Shown piece after piece: positions 33,154 to 43,296 of a stretch of 57,794 bases of DNA. Each line of letters starts with the position of its first letter. Within the stretch, counting starts at the first letter, position 1. The notes below the pieces were generated by a model. It searched no databases. It was given only the letters and a program-made list of their open reading frames with translations, and had not been told where the DNA came from. Made by a program: the position numbers and the translations under genes. The stretch spans positions 1 through 57,794 of the forward strand of contig CAKSBF010000013.1 in NCBI GenBank assembly GCA_934438075.1, written 5' to 3'. Source of the DNA: an uncultured Clostridia bacterium. GTDB taxonomy: Bacteria > Bacillota > Clostridia > UBA1381 > UBA9506.

Positions 33154-35448
33154 TTATCCTTTTATTACGTGATATTTCTTTGCTGTTTCTGTTATGCCGT
33201 CTTCTGCAACCACTCTGACTGTAAAGCTATCCGCAAGCCGTACGGTAATTTTACCGCTTAAAGGCATTTCCTTGTTCCCAATGTAAAGCTTCGCTTTGTC
33301 GCTGATATCAGCACAATAATTTATAACTCCACTATCCTCCGGGACATAAAGGACGTTTTCCTCACCGACAGATACTGCAAATACATGATTACCGTTGCCA
33401 AAACCCATACTTTTAAGCTCTGCCTCAGGGGATAAAAAGTCTTTCTGAACGATTTCCTGTATAATGACCTCAAGCGGGCCGAATTGCAGGCTGCGACGCC
33501 CTGCTCCGTTAATGTCAATAATAGCATTTTGTGCTTGCTTAGTATTATTTACAGCAAACAGATATGTCTTTCCGCCATAACGCCTCAGCGTAATATTAAG
33601 CCACGCCCCGCCATTTGACACACTATAGAGAGGAGCCGGTTCATCCGAAAGAATAACCTCCTCATAACTCATAACGCTGCGGTACACGGCTTCAAGATCT
33701 GCAAGCCATGTGTCCATATCCTTTACGTCATCCGTTTTCATTGCGTTGTACGAATACCAATCAAGTCCCTCAGAGCCTTCACAAATGGCTTGCCAGGCCA
33801 TGTTCAGCAGTTCCGTTTGATTTGGTCCGCGTACATCACCGCGTTTCTCCCAATGAAAACCCTGCAAAACAATACATACCGGACGGTTCGGGAAATTATC
33901 CTTTATCTGCCTTACACTTCTGCCAATTTTCCCAATATCGTCATTATCATTACCTTTAACAGGATAAGGATCAATTGATAATATATCTACCGTTTTCGTA
34001 TACAATCCATAACGATCCCAGTAGGCATCCGCTGCACCATAGGTAGGATGATTGATATCTGCCTGAGCCATAATTTCGTTTGACCAACGCAGTTCCTCAC
34101 CCTCAATAATCGGATCGGGTTCATCAAACAGATAATATCCATCTAACACAGGATCATCCATATGATCTTCTGCAACCAGATAATAAAACGGCAAGGTGTC
34201 GCTCTGCGTACGAATTAAGTCCTTTCCCTCATCAAAGACTCGTGCACTGTACCGAAAATCTCCCAAGTTAATGTGAGCCGTCATACCGTTTTCACGCATG
34301 TAATTTAATGCGGTTTCTTGTGAATTTACCGCCCACCAAAGCCCATAATGTCCTATACTTTTTACGCCGCAGGGATTGGTGTTTTGCGCCACCTCCAAAT
34401 AGTCCCCGCCGGAATTATAAATTTTCTTTAACAGCGTTTTTTCTCCACGCTCTCTATGAATAATACGTCCGTTTTTATCCAGATATATTTCCGGACGCCA
34501 ATCATGCTCTCTCTTTCGAATCGTTTGCTCTTTTTTAGCAATAACCTCATTGTTATTTTTGTAACAGAGGATAGTCTGCAAGTAATAATCTCCAACCGGA
34601 AGCCCAGCTGAGGAAAAGACAAAATTAAGTCGATGACTTAAAATATCAGCTTCCGCCTGCCTATAAACAGCATCGTTTGCATCCACCAATCGGACGGATA
34701 GAACCATATCCGCAAACGAAAAAAAACCTTCCCTTTCCTCAAGTAAAACATCCAAATCAATATCTGCTTTGCCATCGCCATAAATTAACCCTTTATAGTT
34801 AGGACTTTTTAACACCATCTCCAAAGGGTCTATGGCCACATGATAAAGTTCAAAATCGTCAAAATAAACAGTTCCCAAAGTATCCTTGGGCAGATAACCG
34901 CACAGTTTCAGCTTGGCTGTTCCCTCAGGAATCTGTATCAATTGCGTCATTTCATACCAATCATTCGTGCCGGTAATGGATTTATACATACCATATCGCC
35001 CTGCTTCTTTTAACCACGCATTCGAGCTATAGGCTTGCAAAATATTTTTGGGCGAAGTGCCGGACAGTTCCACCGTTTTGATACGGCAGCGAAAAGCATA
35101 ATATTCGCCCTCGAGCAGGGAACCATCGTATCTCATAACAAAAGACATGGCAGAATCCGCTTGAAGCTTAACGAGTTCCATTGAACCATCCGAAAAAGAA
35201 ATTTCACCTTCTTTGAGGTTAGTTTCCATGGTCAGCGTGTCTGAGCCACCTTCATTATCGTTAAAATTATCTTCAGCTATGAGCTGATATCCCGCTGTGG
35301 TTTCAACCGAAAAAGGCTCCGGCATATTTTCTGCCGCCCTACCTCCGTCAATCGGCTCAAAAGGCCATTGGTAATTCAGTGCTGACACAGGAATCGCCAT
35401 AAGAAGTATTGCAAATATAATACATAAAGTCGTTGCTTTTTTTTGCAT
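33154..35448 (-). CDS. secreted modular TIM-barrel protein (candidate GH123-like glycosidase), no SLH
   Basis: I use ATG 35448 with AGAAGGGTG upstream (764 residues). A signal peptide covers about residues 1-24. Residues 45-210 resemble a carbohydrate-binding sandwich ending in VYFDDFELYH, followed by a beta domain with NYKGLIYGDG. A barrel spans about 310-590 and contains GYYLFDEPDP (Asp442-Glu443), LSIDPYPV and RGDVRGPNQTEL. C-terminal beta domains finish the protein. It is a paralogue of the SLH protein at 45082 from the sandwich onwards. The adjacent Asp-Glu pair recalls GH123/DUF4091 enzymes that use substrate-assisted catalysis; I know no named family for it. Secreted, not anchored by SLH. 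Confidence 0.6.
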   Translation of the reverse strand: MQKKATTLCIIFAILLMAIPVSALNYQWPFEPIDGGRAAENMPEPFSVETTAGYQLIAEDNFNDNEGGSDTLTMETNLKEGEISFSDGSMELVKLQADSAMSFVMRYDGSLLEGEYYAFRCRIKTVELSGTSPKNILQAYSSNAWLKEAGRYGMYKSITGTNDWYEMTQLIQIPEGTAKLKLCGYLPKDTLGTVYFDDFELYHVAIDPLEMVLKSPNYKGLIYGDGKADIDLDVLLEEREGFFSFADMVLSVRLVDANDAVYRQAEADILSHRLNFVFSSAGLPVGDYYLQTILCYKNNNEVIAKKEQTIRKREHDWRPEIYLDKNGRIIHRERGEKTLLKKIYNSGGDYLEVAQNTNPCGVKSIGHYGLWWAVNSQETALNYMRENGMTAHINLGDFRYSARVFDEGKDLIRTQSDTLPFYYLVAEDHMDDPVLDGYYLFDEPDPIIEGEELRWSNEIMAQADINHPTYGAADAYWDRYGLYTKTVDILSIDPYPVKGNDNDDIGKIGRSVRQIKDNFPNRPVCIVLQGFHWEKRGDVRGPNQTELLNMAWQAICEGSEGLDWYSYNAMKTDDVKDMDTWLADLEAVYRSVMSYEEVILSDEPAPLYSVSNGGAWLNITLRRYGGKTYLFAVNNTKQAQNAIIDINGAGRRSLQFGPLEVIIQEIVQKDFLSPEAELKSMGFGNGNHVFAVSVGEENVLYVPEDSGVINYCADISDKAKLYIGNKEMPLSGKITVRLADSFTVRVVAEDGITETAKKYHVIKG

Positions 35449-35701
35449 AGACAACACCCTTCTCGCTGTTTATGTAACCAATTAAAAATGCACAAATTTT
35501 TGTGGAATATCCGCAAATGCCGTCATAATTAAGTGAGGTATGCTGAAAGCTTCATTCACCTCTCAGCATACCTCAGTAAATTCTAGTGTAATAACAGAAT
35601 TATTTCGGTTGCTGTTAATATTCAATCTCTACTCGCAATCCTATAGAGACAACCGGATTATGTCGAAGCAAGGTTATCTTTGACATACGCAATCAATCAG
35701 C
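35449..35701. other. intergenic hairpin region
   Basis: The main feature is a perfect 13-bp inverted repeat, 35534-35546 with 35563-35575, around a 16-base loop. It lies between the DUF4886 gene and the secreted barrel gene, and without a long T run it may be a weak terminator or RNA-stabilising element. A separate promoter for the barrel gene could lie in this 250-base gap, but I cannot fix one. Confidence 0.5.
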
Positions 35702-38700
35702 TTAGTAATTTGCTTTTTCCGCTAAAACAGCAGTGTGACCTATATCGCTCAGCAGACGAAGTCTTTCAAAATGCTCGCTGCCGGTTATTCCATCAGGTGC
35801 AGGAACTGCAGGATTTTGCTCTGTGCCTGTCTCCGCCTTTCGGCCAGTCAGCATTTCATACCATACTACATCTGCCAAATAGCATCCATAGTAGCTCGCA
35901 TGGTCAACGTCTCTCCATAAGCCGGTTACTCTTGCAAAATTGGCCTCTGTTGAAACCGAGGTACCAGGCGCCGAACCAAAGTATGCATAGTTCTCGTCAG
36001 CAATATGAAAAGCACGCCCCACAGGAATAATGGTCATAGGTCTGTTATTGGTTGTTAAACCCGCAACCCTGTTGGGGGCTAACGCCGCAAGTTGTTTGGT
36101 AGCAGGCTTGATCAAGCTATTAAAATACAAGCTACGCTGGCCGGTAACTTCGCTAACATACGGAGTCCAAATCTGATACAGTACAATCTCTGCCTTAGGC
36201 TGCAGGGCTCGAATCTGTTCAGCAAGATACAAAAAGTCGCCGGCAAATGTTTCTTCATCATAATATCGCGCATAAAATGCCGCATGAGAATACGGTTGAA
36301 TAGAAATAACGTCATACTGCCCATCCTGCAAAGCATCCAGCAGCCTGTGTTTCCCTGTTTGCACATTAGAATTTTTATAAACCGTATAAAGCAACCGCAA
36401 ATTCTCTTCCGTGCCGGCCTGCTCCTGTTGTGCCTGTTCCACCGTTCTTCCGCCAATTTCGGCCTCAAGGTTCGCCCGATGGTTCGCAAGTGTTGAACCT
36501 CCTATGATAGTAGCAGTGACATCCAGGTCTGCCCCACCCAATTGAGCAACATTATTTAAATATCTCTGCGTGTCCTCTGACAGGCTATTACCGATCAACA
36601 GTATTCTCTTTGTATCTCCGCAAGTCAAAGGAACCACACTCGTAATTGGCTTCAATTCTGAACGATTATTCCATACATATACTGCAGCGGCATTCGCTTG
36701 ACTTAAATCTTTTGTAAGGGTTATTGTAATTGGGTTTTTACCTACGTTCACGGGCTGTTCCACAATTTCTACGCCCACCAGTTGCTTGTCGTTCTCACCA
36801 TCATAGAAAGCCGCAACAAAAGAACGTGTAGCGCTCTCTGTGGCCCAGAAATTCAGACTAATCGTATCGCCGAGTTTCGTCCCGCTGCATGAAATAGCCG
36901 TAACTGCCGTTTCAGTCGGATCGTCTACCTTGAATGTAATAAGCTGTGTCGCCAGTTCTGTTTCAGCAAAACCAACGCCGCCTGAGCTAATCACACCCGA
37001 GTAGTCCAGAGTATATGTTTCACCCGGCTCAATTCCCGGGAAAGTAACAACATTTGTGCAAAAATCATTATACTTTACAGCAGGCAGGAAATCAACCGGT
37101 GTATTCTTATCCGTACCCTTATACAAAGTAAGCATGGAGGGTTTGGCCATAGTCGGCTGATTAAAATTCAGAGTCACTGCCCCGTCTCCTGCAGCAGTTG
37201 GAGTCTGTAGGGTCTGCAGCTTATGGGTAACCCTGTCTGTTTTCACCTTCCACAGACCAATGTCATCAATCGTCATGCTCGCGCCTGCATAATTTTCTCC
37301 ATTATCTCGCTTTACAAGAGAAACAGGCGTTAGATAGAATGATGTGCCTGTCAGGTCTTTCGCCAGCTTGTTCTCCCAAAGAATCTCACCTGTTGCGGCG
37401 TCTGTTAAACTGAAGAACAGGTCTGATTTTGTAACCACAAGCCTGGCATTATACCACGTGGCCGGGTCGTAGTAAAAACCTTTTCTTCCCTTAGTTGCCT
37501 CGCCTCCATACTCGTTTGCATATTGTCCAATATAGTGCTGACCTGTCCACGCATCTAAATCAATTACGGCTACCGTTGCGCTATGAACCGGCGTAGCAGA
37601 AGCCGCTGTCGACACACCGATGCTCATCTTGTTGCCGCCTGCAAAGGTGCCGTCCTCGTTTTGACTAACCGAAGCATTTGAAATTTTCATGCGGTAATCC
37701 AGCACTAAAGCATCATTTTCGCCTACAGAGTATGCGGAAGCACTGTAGAAGGTTGCACGAGAAGAAGTTGTTGCATCATCTTTGTACCTAATCTCAACTG
37801 CATTTCCGGTGTAACCGGTGCTAGATAAGAAAGCACAGCCATTAATATCCAAGCCGGAGCAGACAAACGGTTTCGTTGTTTTACCCTTATCATAATATCC
37901 GTATTCATTCGTCACCGTAAAAAAGGTTGTATCCTCAAAGCTGTCGCGGAGAACCGTTTCCTGAATCGGAAGGGAGCCGGTTGTAAAGCTGACCGTACTT
38001 GTCCCGGAAAGAGCCTGCCCACCGCTGTTTTGGCAGCCGGATAAATCTAAGGTATATGACGTTTCTTCTTCCAGAGAACCGTTCCAACTAACAGTATATG
38101 TATTGATGTATTTTGTATCCTGAACCATGGTACAACCAACCGCTGTCCCGCCGTTTGCGGGCGTAAGGGTTGCTGCCATCGTTTGAATCGGCTGGTCAAA
38201 GCTTACGGAAATTGCCTCGCCGAGCGGAACGTTTGTAGCGCCCGCCTGAACGGAACACTTTTTCATGACAGGTGTAAAGTTTGCAGGCGTATACGCCTCA
38301 AAGCCGACGTTGTCCATACGGAATCTCACGTCGCCGACGGCACTTGTCTTTCCAATTGAAATGCTAATCATCGTCTCCCAGTTTGTACCCTCGTCGCCTG
38401 AAAAAAGCACCTCTCCCGTAGCAGAATCCAGTATTAGAGTCTTCATTTTCCAGCTGGTATCATCTTTGTAACGAATTTCAGAAACTACCGTGTACCATTT
38501 GTCCAGCTCCATTGGGTAAGTAACGGCCGGGTTTGCTTTATACTTATTAAAATAGGCATCACCCGCACCTGCATCCAAACCTTTCACACTCATCCCACAT
38601 GCATTCCCGTAGGCCAGCTGCAGATTCGGCACGGCGCTGTCCTCTAGGTTACTGTCCTTCCACTCCTTAAAATTAATATCATAGTAAAATCTGGCAATTT

Positions 38701-39091
38701 GACCACTGCTCAACGGATGTTTACCGGGCAGGGAGAAATAGTCGCCTGCGCCGCAGGCAATTTCAAGCATTGAGCTTTGCTGACCGTCTGCTCCGGTATC
38801 GGATACGATCTTGTATAGATTATGTGCACTGGCCGACGTTGTTGCCTGAAATATTTTATTAAAGTTTCTTCCTTCAAGGGTTGAGAACAGATTAGAATAT
38901 GCTGCGCTTTCATCCGGCGTCAAGTCGTTAAAATCATCAAGCAAAGAGCCTTCGGTTGTAACTCCCCCCGTCTCATCAAAAACCAATGCTTGATCTGCAA
39001 GCGTTGGCGTCCCTTCAGCAAACGTTTCGCCGGGGCACAGCGCAAACAAAAGAATTACACTGATAAAAAGCGCATACATTTTTTTGATCAT
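35702..39091 (-). CDS. large secreted protein: LamG-like, Big_5-type domains and C-terminal DUF4886 (SGNH-like)
   Basis: I choose ATG 39091 with AAAGGAGATTTT upstream (1,129 residues). Residues 1-26 are a signal peptide. Residues 45-260 are a concanavalin-like sandwich identical in DNA to the neighbour at 39190. A Big_5-type Ig-like domain (TNVPLGEAISVSFDQPI) follows, then a second sandwich (EDTTFFTVTNEYGY) and a second Ig-like domain. Residues 825-1100 match DUF4886: RILLIGNSLSED with a candidate nucleophile Ser836, and DVDHASYYGCYL with the Asp-His pair near 1062. That pattern suggests an esterase on extracellular polysaccharide. No SLH or sortase motif is seen, so anchoring is unclear. Confidence 0.75.
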   Translation of the reverse strand: MIKKMYALFISVILLFALCPGETFAEGTPTLADQALVFDETGGVTTEGSLLDDFNDLTPDESAAYSNLFSTLEGRNFNKIFQATTSASAHNLYKIVSDTGADGQQSSMLEIACGAGDYFSLPGKHPLSSGQIARFYYDINFKEWKDSNLEDSAVPNLQLAYGNACGMSVKGLDAGAGDAYFNKYKANPAVTYPMELDKWYTVVSEIRYKDDTSWKMKTLILDSATGEVLFSGDEGTNWETMISISIGKTSAVGDVRFRMDNVGFEAYTPANFTPVMKKCSVQAGATNVPLGEAISVSFDQPIQTMAATLTPANGGTAVGCTMVQDTKYINTYTVSWNGSLEEETSYTLDLSGCQNSGGQALSGTSTVSFTTGSLPIQETVLRDSFEDTTFFTVTNEYGYYDKGKTTKPFVCSGLDINGCAFLSSTGYTGNAVEIRYKDDATTSSRATFYSASAYSVGENDALVLDYRMKISNASVSQNEDGTFAGGNKMSIGVSTAASATPVHSATVAVIDLDAWTGQHYIGQYANEYGGEATKGRKGFYYDPATWYNARLVVTKSDLFFSLTDAATGEILWENKLAKDLTGTSFYLTPVSLVKRDNGENYAGASMTIDDIGLWKVKTDRVTHKLQTLQTPTAAGDGAVTLNFNQPTMAKPSMLTLYKGTDKNTPVDFLPAVKYNDFCTNVVTFPGIEPGETYTLDYSGVISSGGVGFAETELATQLITFKVDDPTETAVTAISCSGTKLGDTISLNFWATESATRSFVAAFYDGENDKQLVGVEIVEQPVNVGKNPITITLTKDLSQANAAAVYVWNNRSELKPITSVVPLTCGDTKRILLIGNSLSEDTQRYLNNVAQLGGADLDVTATIIGGSTLANHRANLEAEIGGRTVEQAQQEQAGTEENLRLLYTVYKNSNVQTGKHRLLDALQDGQYDVISIQPYSHAAFYARYYDEETFAGDFLYLAEQIRALQPKAEIVLYQIWTPYVSEVTGQRSLYFNSLIKPATKQLAALAPNRVAGLTTNNRPMTIIPVGRAFHIADENYAYFGSAPGTSVSTEANFARVTGLWRDVDHASYYGCYLADVVWYEMLTGRKAETGTEQNPAVPAPDGITGSEHFERLRLLSDIGHTAVLAEKANY
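38313..38932. repeat. 620-bp identical repeat, copy A
   Basis: As far as I can read, this segment is identical to 39824-40443 (offset 1,511). It encodes the LamG-like sandwich, from near the mature N-terminus to RFRMDNV. Sequence on both sides differs at once, so only this domain has been copied or converted. Confidence 0.92.
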
Positions 39092-39189
39092 TTTAAAATC
39101 TCCTTTCATTTTATGGAAGTTTTTTATGTAAATTTTTGCTGAATACAAATACCATAATGCCTTTTACAGCCACGGTTCTCTCTTTTCGT

Positions 39190-40557
39190 TTATTGAATTG
39201 CCAACATGCCGCACGAAAGAGGTACAGGGCTGCCCGTGGTGTCAAACTGCATTAGCTGCACAAAGTCTCCCGCAGCGGGGATTCCTCCAAGCGAGAAGCT
39301 CTCCGTTATTACCGTGCCGACTGCAAAATTATCTTTTTTTACCAGATCAATGCCGAGCATAACGCCGTCACGATACCAAGCGGCCACTATTGCGCCCGAA
39401 AAAACCGGATAATCAAAATCATCACACATTTTAAAAGCTATATCCGTATTCTCGCCGTTTGCAGAAGCTTCAATAACCTCAATATCCTTCCACAGATGCA
39501 AATCCTCCGTAGTAAAGACGATATCCTCCTGGGCGCACGCAATCCCATCGCTGTTTTTAACATCTGCAAAGGAAAGCCTGTATGAAGTGTTTTTGCTCAA
39601 AAGCCCGTTATAGCTTATGCTAATCCTGTTATAACCTACGCTCCGGGATACTGCCCCCGCAACAGGCTCATCGCCATTTAACAGGCGCACTTCACCCGTA
39701 ACGGGAAGGGCAAAGTCAAACACGAGAGGTAAATTTCTTGCTGTCTCAGAGTCACCGTTATTCACGCTTGCCTTTCTCACCACAGGCGCATCTGCGGCTG
39801 TACCAATATACAGCGTCACATTATCCATACGGAATCTCACGTCGCCGACGGCACTTGTCTTTCCAATTGAAATGCTAATCATCGTCTCCCAGTTTGTACC
39901 CTCGTCGCCTGAAAAAAGCACCTCTCCCGTAGCAGAATCCAGTATTAGAGTCTTCATTTTCCAGCTGGTATCATCTTTGTAACGAATTTCAGAAACTACC
40001 GTGTACCATTTGTCCAGCTCCATTGGGTAAGTAACGGCCGGGTTTGCTTTATACTTATTAAAATAGGCATCACCCGCACCTGCATCCAAACCTTTCACAC
40101 TCATCCCACATGCATTCCCGTAGGCCAGCTGCAGATTCGGCACGGCGCTGTCCTCTAGGTTACTGTCCTTCCACTCCTTAAAATTAATATCATAGTAAAA
40201 TCTGGCAATTTGACCACTGCTCAACGGATGTTTACCGGGCAGGGAGAAATAGTCGCCTGCGCCGCAGGCAATTTCAAGCATTGAGCTTTGCTGACCGTCT
40301 GCTCCGGTATCGGATACGATCTTGTATAGATTATGTGCACTGGCCGACGTTGTTGCCTGAAATATTTTATTAAAGTTTCTTCCTTCAAGGGTTGAGAACA
40401 GATTAGAATATGCTGCGCTTTCATCCGGCGTCAAGTCGTTAAAGTCCTCTGTTATTCGCATCTCTTCTGCCGATACCTTGCGGATGGGAAAAATAATTGA
40501 CGCACACAGCACTGTCAGACAAATCAAGCAGGCAACAGTTTTGTTTAATTTGCGCAT
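39190..40557 (-). CDS. secreted LamG-like/Big_5-type protein
   Basis: The 455-residue protein has a signal peptide (residues 1-30, MRKLNKTVACLICL then a hydrophobic run). Residues 37-245 are the sandwich shared with the DUF4886 protein. A Big_5-type Ig-like domain follows (NTSYRLSFADVKNSDG, then VFTTEDLH), and a final 90-residue beta domain ends in VPLSCGMLAIQ. No catalytic domain is visible, so a binding or adhesion role at the surface is likely. A GGAGG site lies eight bases before the ATG, and the gene is in the long minus-strand run. It looks like a reduced version of its neighbour without the catalytic tail. Confidence 0.72.
   Translation of the reverse strand: MRKLNKTVACLICLTVLCASIIFPIRKVSAEEMRITEDFNDLTPDESAAYSNLFSTLEGRNFNKIFQATTSASAHNLYKIVSDTGADGQQSSMLEIACGAGDYFSLPGKHPLSSGQIARFYYDINFKEWKDSNLEDSAVPNLQLAYGNACGMSVKGLDAGAGDAYFNKYKANPAVTYPMELDKWYTVVSEIRYKDDTSWKMKTLILDSATGEVLFSGDEGTNWETMISISIGKTSAVGDVRFRMDNVTLYIGTAADAPVVRKASVNNGDSETARNLPLVFDFALPVTGEVRLLNGDEPVAGAVSRSVGYNRISISYNGLLSKNTSYRLSFADVKNSDGIACAQEDIVFTTEDLHLWKDIEVIEASANGENTDIAFKMCDDFDYPVFSGAIVAAWYRDGVMLGIDLVKKDNFAVGTVITESFSLGGIPAAGDFVQLMQFDTTGSPVPLSCGMLAIQ
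39824..40443. repeat. 620-bp identical repeat, copy B
   Basis: Partner of 38313-38932, encoding the LamG-like sandwich of the 455-residue protein. The copies are in the same orientation in adjacent genes, so recombination between them would delete 1,511 bp and fuse the genes. Confidence 0.92.
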
Positions 40558-40578
40558 AGGACATACCTCCCTTTTTAA

Positions 40579-43293
40579 TTAATCAAAGACGTAAGCAATC
40601 GTATCTCTAATCCAACCGTAATGGTAATATCTCATAAATAGCTTGACGTTACTACCGTTTGAAGCAGTCGGAAGGGCTTCCGGCGCTACAATCTTCGTTT
40701 TGTTCCTGTTTACGTAGTAAACTGCAACAGTTTTCAAGAATGGATTTTTAGCCGCTATATATCTTTGATAATCGTCGGGATTCCCCAAGCTGTATATCAA
40801 ATATTTATCCGTAACCTTTTCCAGCTTGGTAAATCCGTAAACCTGCCCTCCTGTAGTAAAGGGAACCTCCTTATACGTATCCTTCCACGTGGCAAAATCA
40901 AAGATTTTTTCTATGTATGTAATCTCCCCGGCTAAATTTAACTCTATCCTGACAACATCACCCGATTTTACGGTTTCGGTCAGTTTGGTGCTATCCACAG
41001 AATGGACAGTAAAGTCGTCGCTCTGGCCGCCCCAGTCGCCATCCGACCGAGTTTCATAAAGCTTAAAGCCATCTTCTCTGGCAAAATAAGTCGCTTTTGC
41101 GTCGCCGCCGGCAAGATAAAGATGATAGCCGTTTTCGCCGTCTTTATTAACCGATTTTGTAATTTTTTCAACGACCATTCCATGGACATCTCCTTTTAAT
41201 GCCTTTTGGGAAACGCTCCCTCCGGTCACACCATAGGACATCCACACGCACAGAACACCAATTAAACTATTGTCATCGGCGTCATATCCTGCAATATACC
41301 TTTCGCCAAGGTTCTGCACTCCAATCACAGAGAAATTATTATCCGATGGGTTTGTCTCATAGAGGGGCGCTTCGTCGCAAAAGACGATACAATCACTTTT
41401 TAAAGCATAGCGGAAATCAATCACATTACGAATGATTTTTCGCTTTTTCCCTCCTTCTGCATACGGATCGAAGGAAAGGTCGCAGGAAAGGCTGTTCTCC
41501 TTGCTTTCTATCCCATTCTCTGTGCGAACGGTTTGCGTGTCAAGTTCACGCAAGATTCCATCTATGGCTCTAAACTTTACAACCTGGCGCCGTTTCAAAT
41601 CAACGGTTTCCGAACCGACACTGTAAGTTGTGCTGTTTGCATCAACCCTTACGCCGTCCAAAATAAATTTTTTGTTGGTAGCATACGTGTTTATTGCGCC
41701 CTTTGTATCCATAATGCGTACCTGCAGCTCGTCACCGAATGCATTAGACGATGATAAACCTGCGGCAATTAAATAACCATAGTTTAAGGCGCTTTTCGCA
41801 CTGTCAATTTCATAATACACAACTTTGCCGAACATATCCAAGTAAAGGGTTACATAGTCTGCGGGCTCCAGTTTATTGATGTAGCCCCCTGAAACCAAAC
41901 GGTAATAGCCCGCGCCCAACGGGCGCTTTATTTCATCAACCAAAACGTTCTCATCGCTAATTTCTTCAACCATGCCTTCCGCCAACTTGTCGGAAGCATA
42001 CAGCGTAATTAATTCGGCCTTAGAATAATCATATGTAACCGCACCGGACGAAATTGTAAAGGTGTCGCAGGCAATACCGATAACCATCCCCGGTTTAATT
42101 TGTGACAACGAAACCGCCTTATTGTTTAAATAAATCTCATAGTGATCTAAAGCCTTCAATTCCATTCGTTGATCATCAAATCTTATTACAGCAACCTCAT
42201 CGTCAGCATTTATACCCTCAAGAACACTCTGCACGAGCAGCGTCATATGCACAACATCATAACTGCCGTCACGGTCAGAGTCAACAAAAGTCACAGTGCC
42301 GCTTTTAAATGCGTCAAACAATTCCTTTGTAGGGCTTAAGGTTTTGCCGTTTACTATGGCATAACCTCTTTTCTCAATGGATATTTTATCATCTTCGTTG
42401 TAAAAAATTTGAATACTGTCATCTTTGTCTGATATCCCTGTAATATCCCCAGCTTCAAATGTTACATTATCATTGGATTTCAATCTGCATATGCTGACTA
42501 CCTGTTCGCCAAAATCACCGTTTGTCACGTAGTATTCAACATCGCTTCCGACAAGCTCATCAGCAATAAGCAGTTCCGTATAGTAAAGCTTACCGCCTAT
42601 ATTGACTCTTTTATAGGGTGCTTTGCCAACGGCTAAGCCAAACTTTGAATTTGCGTAAATCCGTCCATTAAATTTCCGTAAATCCCACTTATCATAAAAA
42701 CACGCATCACCAAAATCTACCGAACCCCCGGAGAAAAATCGGATGCTCATGGAATTGGCCAAAATCTCTGCCATTTCCAGCGCTGTAAGCTTTTCAGGGT
42801 CTGCGATGTTGACGCCCTTTAAAAGCCCTAATTTATTCCCCAGCGTAATGTAATTTGTATCCGTCCCGCCTTCTTGTTTTACAACGGCATCGTATCCGAG
42901 AGCGCGGACAAGCGCCTTAACGGCATCCTTTTCAGTAATAGGAGCGTTTGGTTTAAAATTTTTCTCACTGTCGGTTTCCATATAACCAGCCGCTATGACA
43001 GCCGCGATATAATTATAATTTTTATTTCCCGCAATATCTGCCGCATACGCAGTCTCGTCGCTCTCTGTTTCAAAGCCAACAGGTGTACTCTTGTCAATTT
43101 TATTTAGAGCTACTGCAAAATCGCCGCGGGTATATCCTTTTGGAATGAGACCTGTCGGTTCAGATATATCAATAATTCCTAAGTCAGCCAACAGTTGTAC
43201 CTCACTGTACGATGCAGCTGATACCGGCATGATACCGATAACTGTCAGGGATAAAACAAAAAGCAAACAAAAAGCACAAATTCGTTTAAACAC
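40579..43293 (-). CDS. SLH-domain surface protein of unknown function
   Basis: The start is GTG 43293 or TTG 43296, both served by AAGGGGG; no ATG fits. The protein is about 904 residues. A signal peptide covers residues 1-26. About 190 residues of three SLH-type repeats follow (GYTRGDFAVALNKID, APITEKDAVKALVRALGYD, LTALEMAEILANSM), for binding to secondary cell-wall polymer. The remaining 700 residues are beta-rich (many short DxxGxI turns such as DRDGSYDVVHMTL) with no enzyme motif I recognise. The gene starts where the previous SLH gene stops. It may be a scaffold or S-layer-like protein of the polysaccharide locus. Confidence 0.7.
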   Translation of the reverse strand: MFKRICAFCLLFVLSLTVIGIMPVSAASYSEVQLLADLGIIDISEPTGLIPKGYTRGDFAVALNKIDKSTPVGFETESDETAYAADIAGNKNYNYIAAVIAAGYMETDSEKNFKPNAPITEKDAVKALVRALGYDAVVKQEGGTDTNYITLGNKLGLLKGVNIADPEKLTALEMAEILANSMSIRFFSGGSVDFGDACFYDKWDLRKFNGRIYANSKFGLAVGKAPYKRVNIGGKLYYTELLIADELVGSDVEYYVTNGDFGEQVVSICRLKSNDNVTFEAGDITGISDKDDSIQIFYNEDDKISIEKRGYAIVNGKTLSPTKELFDAFKSGTVTFVDSDRDGSYDVVHMTLLVQSVLEGINADDEVAVIRFDDQRMELKALDHYEIYLNNKAVSLSQIKPGMVIGIACDTFTISSGAVTYDYSKAELITLYASDKLAEGMVEEISDENVLVDEIKRPLGAGYYRLVSGGYINKLEPADYVTLYLDMFGKVVYYEIDSAKSALNYGYLIAAGLSSSNAFGDELQVRIMDTKGAINTYATNKKFILDGVRVDANSTTYSVGSETVDLKRRQVVKFRAIDGILRELDTQTVRTENGIESKENSLSCDLSFDPYAEGGKKRKIIRNVIDFRYALKSDCIVFCDEAPLYETNPSDNNFSVIGVQNLGERYIAGYDADDNSLIGVLCVWMSYGVTGGSVSQKALKGDVHGMVVEKITKSVNKDGENGYHLYLAGGDAKATYFAREDGFKLYETRSDGDWGGQSDDFTVHSVDSTKLTETVKSGDVVRIELNLAGEITYIEKIFDFATWKDTYKEVPFTTGGQVYGFTKLEKVTDKYLIYSLGNPDDYQRYIAAKNPFLKTVAVYYVNRNKTKIVAPEALPTASNGSNVKLFMRYYHYGWIRDTIAYVFD

Positions 43294-43296
43294 CAA

